Part shown: positions 49,640 through 60,376 of the stretch, in pieces
Layout of the letters: each line of letters opens with the position of its first letter
How positions within the stretch are numbered: the stretch's first letter is position 1
NCBI GenBank assembly: GCA_965224065.1
Contig: CBDCYF010000005.1
Coordinates: forward strand, 1,054,001 to 1,118,000
Direction: 5' to 3'
DNA length: 64,000 nt
Source of the DNA: JAOTZA01 sp965224065
GTDB lineage: Bacteria > Acidobacteriota > Thermoanaerobaculia > Multivoradales > JAHEKO01
Program-made: the position numbers and the translations under genes
Notes under the pieces: generated by a model
Seen by the model: only the letters and a program-made list of their open reading frames with translations
Database searches by the model: none
What the model was told of the DNA's origin: nothing

Positions 49640-50947
49640 TTGGACCAGATCGGCAACCGGATCGAAAGCGTCCTCGAGCAATCCCCGGCCGACGAGACCG
49701 AGATCGTCTGGCTGGAGACGCGGCACGGCACGGGCCGCCGACAGCGCGCTCGAATCGACGTCCGGAGCAACCCGGCCCGCACGATTCTGGTGCGGGTCAT
49801 CGATCGCGGCCGTGTCGGGAGTCACCGGACCGGTAGCGGCCAAGCGGGAGACCTGGCAAGCGCCATCCGCCTGGCGGTGGCTCAGTCGCGGGCCCGCGAA
49901 CCGCTCGCCGGGCTCCACCATCTGCCGGCCGACGACAGCCCCCTCGACGGGCCGATCGACGGCCTGTTCGACCCCGAGATCGGCGGGCTCGGCAACCGCA
50001 AAGCCCGCTCGCTGCTCCAGGGCCTGCCGGCCAAACAGGAAACGCTCTACATGACGTGGGCGGAAGGCCGGGTCGCGGTCTTCAACAGCCGGGGCGTGCG
50101 GCGCTCGGCGCAGGCGAGCGCGGTGGGATTCGAGGTGCGCACCGGCCGCCGACCGGGATCGGGGCGGGCCGGCGACGCGGCTCGGCGATTGGCGGCCGTA
50201 GACCTCAAGGGTCTGATCGCCATGGCGCGCGCCCGGCGGGGCGACGGCGGCCCGGGCGAGTTGCCCGCCGGGCCGGTGCCGGCGGTCCTGTCCCCGGCCA
50301 CCGTCATCGATCTGCTCGACCTGTTGAGCCGCACATCGTTTTCCGCCAAGGCGTACTACGACGGCACGTCTTTTTTGCGCGAGCACATCAACATCCAGGT
50401 CTTCGACCGTCGCTTCCACGTCAAAGACGACGGCACCGACTCGGCCGGCATTCCCTTCCCGTTCGACCTCGAGGGAACCGCCAAGGGGCCGGTCGACCTG
50501 ATCGCCAAGGGCTCGCCCAGGACCCCCACCATGGACCAGCGGCAAGCGGCCGTGCTCGGGCTTCAACCCACTGCCCACGCCATCGGTGGCGACGACGCGC
50601 AGGCCGAGAACCTCTTTCTGGAGGCCGGGGAGGAGACCGAAGACGAGCTGGTCGAACAAACCGGCGACGGGATCTGGATCGGCTGGCTGGAGCAGCTCGA
50701 GTGTTTTGAGCCCAAGCGGGTGCTCTTTCGCGCCCGGGCCTGCGGCGTGCGCGCCATCCGCGCCGGACACCTCGCCGAGCCTCTCCCGGATTTTGTTTGG
50801 GAAGACAGCCTGTTGCGCGCCTTCTCGAGCCTCCCCGGTTTGGGACGGGGCACCGCGAGCCGCCTGAGCGCCGACGGTTTTCTGGGTGGGATCACCGCCC
50901 CGGCCGTCGCTGTGACCGCGATCGAAGCAAACGGCCGGCGCCAGTAA
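49640..50947 (+). CDS. PmbA/TldE-like metalloprotease-family protein
   Basis: 435 residues if started at TTG 49640. PmbA/TldD family marks: a conserved N-terminal alpha/beta part, GNRKARSLLQGLPAKQETLY, VAVFNSRGVRRSAQASAVGF, PAVLSPATVIDLLDLLS, FDRRFHVKDDGTDSAGIPFP and PTAHAIGG. The zinc-binding HExxxH of TldD is missing, as in TldE. A strong GGAGG lies at 49562-49566, too far for the TTG but seven bases before an in-frame ATT at 49574, so the true start may be 22 codons upstream. No TldD partner is in the window. Confidence 0.82.
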   Translation: MDQIGNRIESVLEQSPADETEIVWLETRHGTGRRQRARIDVRSNPARTILVRVIDRGRVGSHRTGSGQAGDLASAIRLAVAQSRAREPLAGLHHLPADDSPLDGPIDGLFDPEIGGLGNRKARSLLQGLPAKQETLYMTWAEGRVAVFNSRGVRRSAQASAVGFEVRTGRRPGSGRAGDAARRLAAVDLKGLIAMARARRGDGGPGELPAGPVPAVLSPATVIDLLDLLSRTSFSAKAYYDGTSFLREHINIQVFDRRFHVKDDGTDSAGIPFPFDLEGTAKGPVDLIAKGSPRTPTMDQRQAAVLGLQPTAHAIGGDDAQAENLFLEAGEETEDELVEQTGDGIWIGWLEQLECFEPKRVLFRARACGVRAIRAGHLAEPLPDFVWEDSLLRAFSSLPGLGRGTASRLSADGFLGGITAPAVAVTAIEANGRRQ

Positions 50948-50962
50948 GCCCGGCCGATCGAC

Positions 50963-52579
50963 TCACCGTCGCCGCAACAGGACGACCGTCTGGTCGTCGC
51001 CCTGGGGGGCTCCGGCCGCGAACTCCCTTACCGCCGAGTCGACGGTCTCCAAGATCTCCGCAAGCGGCCGGCCGCGCCGCTCGGTCAGCAGCCCGACCAA
51101 GCGATCCTCGCCAAACTCCTCTTCGCCCGGCGATTCGCACTCGGTGATGCCGTCGCTGTAGCAACAGAGCAGATCGCCCGGCTCCATGTCCAAAGACCCC
51201 GTCTGGTAGACGGCATCGGAAAACAGCCCCACCGGGAAGCCGGCGCTCGCCAACTGCTGTGTTTCACCCGAGCGGCGCACCAGGATCGGCGGGTTGTGAC
51301 CGGCGTTGACAAACCGCACGTGGCCATCCTCGCCACCGATGTCGGCGATGAAAAGCGTGATGAATCGGTTGGGCGTGGACGACTCCACGATGTGCCGGTT
51401 GAGCCGTGAGACCAGCTCCGGTCCGACGCGCTCATGTTCGAGCAAAAGCTGCAGCGCCGAGTGCAGGGTCGAGACCAGCAGCGCCGCCGGCATACCCTTG
51501 CCGGTGACGTCCGCGACCACCGGCGCCAGCCGTCCGTCGGGCAGGGGCAGAAAATGGTAGTAATCCCCGCCGACCAACCGAGCCGAACGGTTCCAGCCAA
51601 AAATCTCGTAGCCCTCCAACTCCGGCTGCCCCTGTGGCAGCAACTGTCGTTGGATGTCCGCTGCCAGCTCGGCTTCCCGCTGGAGACGCTCTTTCTCCAA
51701 CGCCTGCCGGTGGAGACGCGCGTTCTCCAGCGCGATGGCCGCCTGATTGGCGAAAAGCGACAGGGTCCGCCGGTCGGCGGCGGCAAAGGGTCCGACACCC
51801 CGGCGGCTCTCCTTGTCTCCCACCACCAGCAGACCGCCACGCCGCCCTTCGCTCTCGATCCGTACCGCCAGCAGATGCTCGCAGCCCGGCAGCACCCCCG
51901 GACATCCACCGGCCGCCGGGCCGAGGAGCGCTTCCAGCTCGGGCGAGCCCTCTTCGAGACGCGGCTTGGCGTCGCCGCCGATCGAGCCGCTCAAAAACAG
52001 TCCGTCACCACCGGTTCCGCCCTCCACCGCGAGCTCGGCGTCCGACAGATAGAGCGCCCCCGTCCGGGCGTCGATCAACGACACCGCGCGCAGCAGGATC
52101 GCCTCCGCCAGTTCGTCGAGGTTGAGGGTCGACGCGATGGCCAGGCCCACGTCGTAGAGCGCCTCGAGCTCCACGCCCCGGTAGTTGACCTCGAACCGAT
52201 GACGCTTGACCCGCAGGCCCAGCCGGTAGGCATGTGCGGCGATCGACAGGGCCGCCAGACTCTGCGGACTCGGCGAGCGGCCGGTCTCGGCACCCCAGTA
52301 ACGCACTTCTCCACCGGGCAAGGACAAGGCCGGAGGCTCCCCTTCTCCTCCTCCGATTGTGCCCGATGTCAGGTCCTCGCAACCGCCTTCATCGGTCTCG
52401 AGCGCCAGCGTCGCGCCGCGAGCTCCGACCTCGCGCCGGGACTCGTCGAGCGCGGCCAGTACCAGCTCGCGCTCGCGGGGATCCGAACCGGTGGAGCCCG
52501 CGAGGCCCAGGCGCCGCGTCAGCTCGAGAAAATCCGACCAGAAGGTGGGCTCTGCGGAAGCGGCCGCCGGCCGTGTCAT
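50963..52579 (-). CDS. GAF-domain SpoIIE-type PP2C serine phosphatase
   Basis: 538 residues from ATG 52579 (ATGA overlap with the STAS gene). Residues about 165-320 are a GAF sensor (LYDVGLAIASTLNLDELAEA, LSLFANQAAIALENARLHRQ). The PP2C/SpoIIE domain has AADIQRQLLPQ, RLVGGDYYHFLPL, VADVTGKGMPAALLVST, FVNAGHNPPILV, YSDGITECESPG and GDDQTVVLL, i.e. all metal-binding Asp. It should dephosphorylate the STAS antagonist encoded just upstream, reversing the HATPase kinase. Last gene of the partner-switching operon. Confidence 0.93.
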   Translation of the reverse strand: MTRPAAASAEPTFWSDFLELTRRLGLAGSTGSDPRERELVLAALDESRREVGARGATLALETDEGGCEDLTSGTIGGGEGEPPALSLPGGEVRYWGAETGRSPSPQSLAALSIAAHAYRLGLRVKRHRFEVNYRGVELEALYDVGLAIASTLNLDELAEAILLRAVSLIDARTGALYLSDAELAVEGGTGGDGLFLSGSIGGDAKPRLEEGSPELEALLGPAAGGCPGVLPGCEHLLAVRIESEGRRGGLLVVGDKESRRGVGPFAAADRRTLSLFANQAAIALENARLHRQALEKERLQREAELAADIQRQLLPQGQPELEGYEIFGWNRSARLVGGDYYHFLPLPDGRLAPVVADVTGKGMPAALLVSTLHSALQLLLEHERVGPELVSRLNRHIVESSTPNRFITLFIADIGGEDGHVRFVNAGHNPPILVRRSGETQQLASAGFPVGLFSDAVYQTGSLDMEPGDLLCCYSDGITECESPGEEEFGEDRLVGLLTERRGRPLAEILETVDSAVREFAAGAPQGDDQTVVLLRRR

Positions 52580-52950
52580 CGATCGGCCGTTTGGCCCGGA
52601 GGCAGCAGCTCGGCGAGCGCCGTATCGCGATCCGCAAAGATGCCGGCGTATTGACTCAGCCCCATGATATGGAACGTCTTCTCGATGGTCGGGGTCAGAT
52701 TGCAAAACGCCAGCTTGCCTTCGATCTCGAGCATCTTTTCGATGATCTCGATCAAGATCGAGATTCCGATCGAATTGACGATCTTGGTGCCCGAGAGATC
52801 CAGCAGCAGATACTTGCTGCCCTTGTCGATGAGCTGGTACGCCGCCTTGGCGATCTCCTCGCCGCCCTGGTTGTTGATGTAGCCATCCGTCCGGATGACG
52901 ACAACCCCGGCTCCCTGATCGTCCAACGTCAGCTTCAAGGTCTCGCTCAT
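52576..52950 (-). CDS. STAS-domain anti-sigma-factor antagonist
   Basis: 124 residues. LTLDDQGAGVVVIRTDGYIN, then YLLLDLSGTKIVNSIGISIL with the conserved phosphorylatable Ser, and LAFCNLTPTIEKTFHIMGLS. RsbV/SpoIIAA type. It is phosphorylated by the HATPase (52967-53398) and dephosphorylated by the SpoIIE-like enzyme. Stop overlaps the phosphatase start; 16 bases separate it from the kinase gene. Confidence 0.93.
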   Translation of the reverse strand: MSETLKLTLDDQGAGVVVIRTDGYINNQGGEEIAKAAYQLIDKGSKYLLLDLSGTKIVNSIGISILIEIIEKMLEIEGKLAFCNLTPTIEKTFHIMGLSQYAGIFADRDTALAELLPPGQTADR

Positions 52951-52966
52951 CGCATCCTCTCCACGC

Positions 52967-53398
52967 CTAACGATACTTGCTCATGGTCATGGTCGTGCCC
53001 TTGGCGTCCGATTGGATCTCGACTTCATCCATCAGGCCGCGGATGATCTTGAGACCCCAACCACGCTTACGCGCGGCCTTGAGCTTTTCTTCGATGTGCG
53101 GCTCGGCCACGTCTTCGAACCGGAAGCCGACTCCGGTGTCGCGCAAGGTGATCTGCAACTTCTCCGGCTCTTCGTCTCCCAGCACAGCATAGGTGATGTA
53201 GACCTTCCGATCCGACGCCTGCGAGTGCTCGAACGAGTTGATGCACGCCTCGACCACCGCCATACGGATCTCATCGATCTTGTCCGCGCTCATTTGCATG
53301 AACTCCGCCATCGCGGTCGCCGTCTTAGACGCGGCGATCTCCATGTCGGGAAGCATGGGGAGGGTCAACGTGACCTCCCTGAGCGGTTGGCTCACCAT
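52967..53398 (-). CDS. RsbW-like serine kinase / anti-sigma ATPase
   Basis: 143 residues from ATG 53398; a TTG a few codons in has a better ribosome site (CAGGGAGG). GHKL ATPase of the RsbW/SpoIIAB type: IDEIRMAVVEACINSFEHSQ (N-box), ITLRDTGVGFRFED, KAARKRGWGLKIIRGLMDEV, GTTMTMSKYR. It phosphorylates the STAS protein and binds a target; no sigma factor is encoded alongside, so the partner may be a different kind of output. Confidence 0.9.
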   Translation of the reverse strand: MVSQPLREVTLTLPMLPDMEIAASKTATAMAEFMQMSADKIDEIRMAVVEACINSFEHSQASDRKVYITYAVLGDEEPEKLQITLRDTGVGFRFEDVAEPHIEEKLKAARKRGWGLKIIRGLMDEVEIQSDAKGTTMTMSKYR

Positions 53399-53436
53399 GG
53401 ATCGAGGAGGAATCTTAGCAAGCTGGGATGGCGAGA

Positions 53437-53601
53437 CTAAAAGAGGAGATAGAGCTCGAGGAGCAAGACGGCCAGCGGCTGGATAGCTCCCTCCACGAGC
53501 AGCCAGACAAAGGCGCCGACGGTAGCCGCCACCAATCCCCCTTCCACCCACTTGGTGGGGACGGACGGGACAAAAACGGCCTTTCGGAGCGCTTCGAGCA
53601 T
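53437..53601 (-). CDS. 54-residue membrane protein leading the partner-switching operon
   Basis: ATG 53601 follows AGGGAGG. MLEALRKAVFVPSVPTKWVE is followed by a hydrophobic helix (GGLVAATVGAFVWLLVEGA) and a second (LAVLLLELYLLF), so it spans the membrane once or twice. It begins about 19 bases after the predicted sigma-54 start site and lies 38 bases before the kinase gene, which makes it the first gene of the operon. No family known to me; it could anchor or sense for the module. Confidence 0.65.
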   Translation of the reverse strand: MLEALRKAVFVPSVPTKWVEGGLVAATVGAFVWLLVEGAIQPLAVLLLELYLLF

Positions 53602-53630
53602 CGCAACCTCCCTGATTGCCCCTGAGAAAG

Positions 53631-53646
53631 AGCAATCGAGCTGCCA
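53631..53646 (-). promoter_or_regulatory. sigma-54 promoter of the partner-switching operon
   Basis: Minus strand TGGCAGCTCGATTGCT matches TGGCACG-N4-TTGCW with only two differences and exact GG/GC spacing of ten. Predicted start near 53620, 19 bases before ATG 53601, with the ribosome site inside the leader. This is the best sigma-54 promoter I found. Confidence 0.75.
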
Positions 53647-53747
53647 GCCACCGGGGCCCGGCCCTCGTTCGGGCTCTAAGTGCTGCTACCAGTGGGAGTT
53701 AACGTCGCTCGCGCGCGTTGCGAGACGGTGCGGGACTGAGACTAGGG

Positions 53748-53865
53748 TGCGGCAAAACGTCGCAGTTCCACTACCACCGACTCTTCTGAATCCGGCATTC
53801 GCGGCGACAAGCGCCTAGAACGGGCAGAACGAGACATTTCGCCGCATAAGCGTCAAAATGCCGCA
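53748..53865. promoter_or_regulatory. two 17-bp dyads, putative activator (enhancer) sites
   Basis: TGCGGC-AAAAC-GTCGCA at 53748-53764 and, on the minus strand, TGCGGC-ATTTT-GACGCT at 53849-53865 share the form TGCGNC-N5-GNCGC. They lie about 110 and 210 bases upstream of the sigma-54 promoter, where enhancer-binding proteins act. The bound protein may be the product of the gene at 53984. Confidence 0.4.
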
Positions 53866-53880
53866 CTCAAATCCCCTGGG

Positions 53881-53950
53881 GCGGCGGCGCCCTGCCGGCC
53901 GTTTGCCTCATAGTCGTTGTCGTCCGGCCGGCAGGGACGCCGGCCGCTTC
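53881..53950. repeat. inverted pair of G2 repeats
   Basis: GCGGCGGCGCCCTGCCGGCC at 53881 and its inverse-type partner CCGGCCGGCAGGGACGCCGG at 53923. Possible terminator of the uvrA-DUF3108-regulator transcript, though without a T tract. The rest of 53602-53983 is promoter sequence without a gene. Confidence 0.65.
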
Positions 53951-53983
53951 AAAAGCACTCGTGCAGCAACCTGCGTAGGTTGC

Positions 53984-55456
53984 TCAGAATCCCTTGCGCT
54001 GAAGGGTGCGCCGGTCGATTCCGAGGAGCTGGGCCGCCTGGGTCTTGTTCCCCGAGACCATCCGCAGCACCTTGCCGATGTGGCCGCGCTCGACGGTGGC
54101 GAGATCCAGTGCCTGGGGCCCGGCCGCGTCCTCGCCGCGCGCGATCAACGAGCGCACCAGATCCGTGTCGACCTCGCCTTCGGTCAACGACACCGCCGCT
54201 TCGATCAGATTCTGCAGCTCGCGCACGTTGCCCGGAAAGTCATAGGCCAGCAGGAGGGACAAGGTGGAAGGACGGATCCGCGGCAACGGGATCTCCTCTC
54301 GGCGGCAAAAATCCTCGGCGAAGTGGCGCACGAGGTGGGGGATGTCCTGCCGGCGCTCGCGCAGCGGCGGCAGCCGGATCTCCACGCCCTTCAGCCGGTA
54401 GTAGAGGTCGTCGCGAAATGCGCCCTCGGCGACCAGGGCCTCGAGATCACGGTGGGTAGCGGCGACCAATCGAACGTCGACCGGCACTGCCGCGCTGCCG
54501 CCGACCCGCACGATCTCGCGCTCCTGCAGCGCTCGCAGCAGCTTGACTTGGAGCGGCGGATCCATGTCTCCGATCTCGTCGAGAAAGAGCGTCCCCCCGT
54601 CGGCCAGCTCGAACTTTCCACGCCGTGCCTCCACCCCCGTCGCCACACCCGCCTCGATGCCAAACAGCTCGCTCTCGAGGAGTGACTCCGGCAGCGCCCC
54701 GCAGTTGACGGTCACCAGCGGGCCGGTCCGTTCCGAGCGCACGTGGACGAGCTTGGCCACCAGCTCCTTGCCGGTACCGCTCTCGCCCCGGATGACGACG
54801 CTGACACCGCGGGGCGCCACCCGGGCGGCCATCTCGAGCGCGGCCTGCATGGCCGGCGCGTGGGCGACGATGCGGCGCCCCGAGACATCTTCGCTCAAGC
54901 CCTCCTTGAGCGCGCGGTTCTCCTCCTCCAGACGATCCCGCTGCTCCTCCAAGCTCTCGAGCTGGCGGGCGCCGTCGAGCGCCACGCCGGCCAACGCCGC
55001 CACCGATTCCAGAAACCGGCGATCCTCGGCGGTAAACCCGGCCCCCTCTCCGCCTCGCTGCTCCTTGTCGAGCACCGCGACGAATCCCAGAAAGACTTCG
55101 CGATAGGCGATCGGAGTTGCCAGTAGGACACGGTAATCGCGCTCGGCCAGAACCCCGTCGGTGAGCGCCAGGGACCGGCCGCTGGCCAGGAGCTCGTTCC
55201 ACAGCGGCCCCGACACCAGCTCGGCGGCGTCGGGGACCTCACCGGTCCAGCCCACCATCGCCAGAGCGCGGCCGGCACCGTAGGCGTCGCGGGTGACCGC
55301 CACCGCGGCGGCCGGGTCGAGCACGGCGCACACCCGCTGCAGGAGCTCGTCCACCAGCTCTTGCTCCGGGCGATGGGCCCACAGCGCCACCGCCAGATCG
55401 TTCAAGGTCTCGAGCTGGAGGATGCGGCGCTTTTCGGCGAACGACTCGGGGCTCAC
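53984..55456 (-). CDS. GAF-domain sigma-54-family transcriptional regulator with altered GAFTGA loop
   Basis: 490 residues. Residues about 15-165 form a GAF sensor; a coiled coil (165-190) precedes the AAA+ core. Walker A GESGTGKELVAKLVH is intact (K230), Walker B GGTLFLDEIGDMD intact (D293-E294), and RDDLYYRLKGVEIRLPPLRE is normal. The GAFTGA loop that touches sigma-54 reads GVATGV (270-275). The C-terminal HTH (GNKTQAAQLLGIDRRTLQRK) ends abruptly. It may still act with sigma-54, as similar variants occur in this subfamily, or have lost that role. Follows DUF3108 by 30 bases and lies directly upstream of the sigma-54 operon. Confidence 0.88.
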   Translation of the reverse strand: MSPESFAEKRRILQLETLNDLAVALWAHRPEQELVDELLQRVCAVLDPAAAVAVTRDAYGAGRALAMVGWTGEVPDAAELVSGPLWNELLASGRSLALTDGVLAERDYRVLLATPIAYREVFLGFVAVLDKEQRGGEGAGFTAEDRRFLESVAALAGVALDGARQLESLEEQRDRLEEENRALKEGLSEDVSGRRIVAHAPAMQAALEMAARVAPRGVSVVIRGESGTGKELVAKLVHVRSERTGPLVTVNCGALPESLLESELFGIEAGVATGVEARRGKFELADGGTLFLDEIGDMDPPLQVKLLRALQEREIVRVGGSAAVPVDVRLVAATHRDLEALVAEGAFRDDLYYRLKGVEIRLPPLRERRQDIPHLVRHFAEDFCRREEIPLPRIRPSTLSLLLAYDFPGNVRELQNLIEAAVSLTEGEVDTDLVRSLIARGEDAAGPQALDLATVERGHIGKVLRMVSGNKTQAAQLLGIDRRTLQRKGF

Positions 55457-55486
55457 GGTCTAAGTCTACCGTTTCGAGGAGTTAGG

Positions 55487-56305
55487 TCAGGGGCGCGGAT
55501 CGTGGGCGCCGCCGTCGACCCAACCGGTCAGCTCGGCGGTGACCCGCCCCAGGGCAACACGGGTGCGTATCTTCACCGGGCGTCGCCGTTCGTCGTCGGT
55601 GAGCCAGATAAAGATGCGGGCGCCGGGGCTCTTCCGGAACACCCCGCCGATGCCTTCGATCCGGGGCTCGATCCTGACGGTCGAAAACGTCCCCGCCGGT
55701 GTGCGGACCCGGTCCCGGCGCAGTAGCTCGACCGTTCCGGTGATCGCTTTCTTGCCGTCGGTGATCTGGAGCTCGACACGGTTCCCCTCGGACGAGCTCC
55801 CGGGCGCCCCGTCGAGGGCCAGCGTCCGGAAAGCATAGAAGCTCGCCAAGGCATCGCGGACTCCGGGCGGCACCGCCAGCGGATCTCTCGCGACTCCATC
55901 CCGGGTGTAGGTCGCCGTGCCGGCGGCGCGGTCGAAGACGACTTCCTCGACCCGGGTCCGGTGCCGCCCCTCCAGGGTGGTCTTGAAGAGACGGTCGGAC
56001 AGCACCGCGGGGGCCGTCACGGTGGACTCCACGACCTCTCGCACCGGATACACCCAGTCGATCCACTTGAGGCTGTGTGCACGGGCCCGGAGCACGACAC
56101 GCTCCTTGCCCGACGCGTCGACCTCCAGGCTGGCGCGACCGGCGGGGATCCCTCCCCAGCGAATCACATAGTCGAGCCGCTCGCCGATCAGCGCCTCGAT
56201 CGACGGGGGTGGTGGCAGAGTATCTAGCCGCGGCTTCTCCGCGAGCGCCGGGGCCGCGGTCAGCACTCCCGCCAGGGCCGTCCAGGCGGCCAGCAGACCC
56301 CGCAA
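55487..56305 (-). CDS. DUF3108 exported protein
   Basis: 272 residues with signal peptide (GLLAAWTALAGVLTAAPALA). The DUF3108 pattern is clear: GERLDYVIRWGGIPAGRASL, ARAHSLKWIDWVYPVREVVE, RTPAGTFSTVRIEPRIEGIG and GARIFIWLTDDERRRPVKI. Family function is unknown; its members are periplasmic and beta-rich. Sits 52 bases after uvrA in the same direction. Confidence 0.88.
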   Translation of the reverse strand: MRGLLAAWTALAGVLTAAPALAEKPRLDTLPPPPSIEALIGERLDYVIRWGGIPAGRASLEVDASGKERVVLRARAHSLKWIDWVYPVREVVESTVTAPAVLSDRLFKTTLEGRHRTRVEEVVFDRAAGTATYTRDGVARDPLAVPPGVRDALASFYAFRTLALDGAPGSSSEGNRVELQITDGKKAITGTVELLRRDRVRTPAGTFSTVRIEPRIEGIGGVFRKSPGARIFIWLTDDERRRPVKIRTRVALGRVTAELTGWVDGGAHDPRP

Positions 56306-56357
56306 GCGGGCGCGGAAACCAGACTGTTTGTCCGTAGAGGCCTCCAGGAGACCGACG

Positions 56358-59168
<2,811 letters not shown>

Positions 59169-59177
59169 AGGGCCGGC

Positions 59178-59186
59178 AATCTAGCA
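59178..59186 (-). promoter_or_regulatory. extended -10 of uvrA
   Basis: TGCTAGATT on the minus strand, ending ten bases from the uvrA ATG, so the mRNA would be leaderless or nearly so. Back-to-back with the box at 59281. No LexA-type site was recognised. Confidence 0.5.
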
Positions 59187-59280
59187 AACCCGCGCGGCCG
59201 CGTTTAACACTTGCAGAAAGCGGATATTCTCGACTCGAGGACGGTAGCCGCAAGGACCCCATCGCGACCACCGATTCCCC

Positions 59281-59289
59281 TGCTAGAGT
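59281..59289 (+). promoter_or_regulatory. extended -10 of the YbjN-like gene
   Basis: TGCTAGAGT, 21 bases before the ATG, with the ribosome site GGGAGG between them. Confidence 0.5.
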
Positions 59290-59310
59290 CTCTTACGGGA
59301 GGACGCGGAC

Positions 59311-59790
59311 ATGGAATTCGAGCACGAGCACCACGAGCTGACCCACCACAACGTCCAACAGTTTCTGGGCGAGCTTTTCGACGACCTGTATCTCGACCCC
59401 GAAAACGCCCATTTCTATGTCGGCTACGGCTCCACTGTGCTGGAGATCTCGGTCGAGCCCTACGGACCCGAGGAGACGATCATCGAGGTCACGGCCTACT
59501 GCGTGCAGGGCGCCGAGCTGTCGGAAAACCTTCTGCTCGGCCTGCTCGAGCTCAACCACGAGATCCGCGTCGGGGCCTTTTCGCTGGTCGGCAACGACAT
59601 CTTTTTTTCCCAGAAGATCTTTGGCCGCTCGCTCGACCGCAAGAACTTGCTGGGGACGATCGCCGCGGTCGCCAACACATCGGACGAGTACGACGACCGG
59701 ATCGTCGAGAAATACGGCGGCCAGACCGCGCTCGACCGGATTCGCGACACCGGCGGACGCGACAAGCGGCGCGCCATCGCACCCAGTTAG
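59311..59790 (+). CDS. YbjN-domain protein
   Basis: 159 residues; ATG behind GGGAGGAC. NVQQFLGELFDDLYLDPENA, VEPYGPEETIIEVTAYCVQ, LLGLLELNHEIRVGAFSLVG and IFFSQKIFGRSLDRKNLLGT fit the YbjN/type III-secretion-chaperone-like fold. Such proteins bind partner proteins; no secretion genes are nearby. Function unknown. Confidence 0.78.
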   Translation: MEFEHEHHELTHHNVQQFLGELFDDLYLDPENAHFYVGYGSTVLEISVEPYGPEETIIEVTAYCVQGAELSENLLLGLLELNHEIRVGAFSLVGNDIFFSQKIFGRSLDRKNLLGTIAAVANTSDEYDDRIVEKYGGQTALDRIRDTGGRDKRRAIAPS

Positions 59791-59803
59791 CGGCTAGCCC
59801 GCC

Positions 59804-60271
59804 CTAGCGCCGGGAGGCGATCGCCTCTTCCGCCTCTCGGTCGAGGACTTTCTTCTTCTCCGCCAGGCGCTTGTCGTGGAGCTTCTTGCCCCGCGCCACG
59901 GCGATCTCCATCTTGATGTGCCTCCCCTTGAGATAGACCGCTAGCGGCACGCAGGTCAGCCCCTGGAGAGTGATCTTGCCGGCCAGCCGGTCGATCTCGC
60001 GGCGCTTGAGGAGCAGCTTGCGACGGCGCTCGGGCTCGTGATTCTGACGGTTGCCGTGCGAATAGTGGCCGATGTGGGCGCCCACCAGAAAAGCCTCGCC
60101 TTCGCGCACCTCGACATAGCTGTCCTTGAGCTGGATCTTGCCGTCGCGAGCCGACTTGACCTCGGTACCGACGAGCACCAGGCCCGCTTCGATTTTTTCC
60201 AAGATCTCGTACTCGCGCCGGGCGCGCCGGTTGACCGCCAGCGTGCGGGCGGATTGCTTTGCCTTGGCCAT
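59804..60271 (-). CDS. smpB: SsrA-binding protein
   Basis: 155 residues. ARTLAVNRRARREYEILEKI, AGLVLVGTEVKSARDGKIQL, GEAFLVGAHIGHYSHGNRQN, HEPERRRKLLLKRREIDRL and LTCVPLAVYLKGRHIKMEIA followed by VARGKKLHDKR identify SmpB. It brings tmRNA to stalled ribosomes. No tmRNA gene was recognised in the window. Convergent with the YbjN-like gene. Confidence 0.97.
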   Translation of the reverse strand: MAKAKQSARTLAVNRRARREYEILEKIEAGLVLVGTEVKSARDGKIQLKDSYVEVREGEAFLVGAHIGHYSHGNRQNHEPERRRKLLLKRREIDRLAGKITLQGLTCVPLAVYLKGRHIKMEIAVARGKKLHDKRLAEKKKVLDREAEEAIASRR

Positions 60272-60358
60272 CCCACCCAGTATGACGCACGGGCCGGCGC
60301 TCGCCGGTTTTCCATCCCCGGGACCCCACCGCCCAAGACCGGCCTATCCCCCTGTTTC

Positions 60359-60367
60359 TGCTAGAGT
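60359..60367 (+). promoter_or_regulatory. extended -10 of the DUF4390-ntrY operon
   Basis: TGCTAGAGT ends nine bases before ATG 60377, and there is no ribosome site, so the transcript is probably leaderless. Confidence 0.5.
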
Positions 60368-60376
60368 TTTTGCCCA

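Noticed and set aside
59791..60376. tmRNA (ssrA) next to smpB
   Set aside because: The gaps around smpB are too short and contain no tRNA-Ala-like end or tag-peptide frame.
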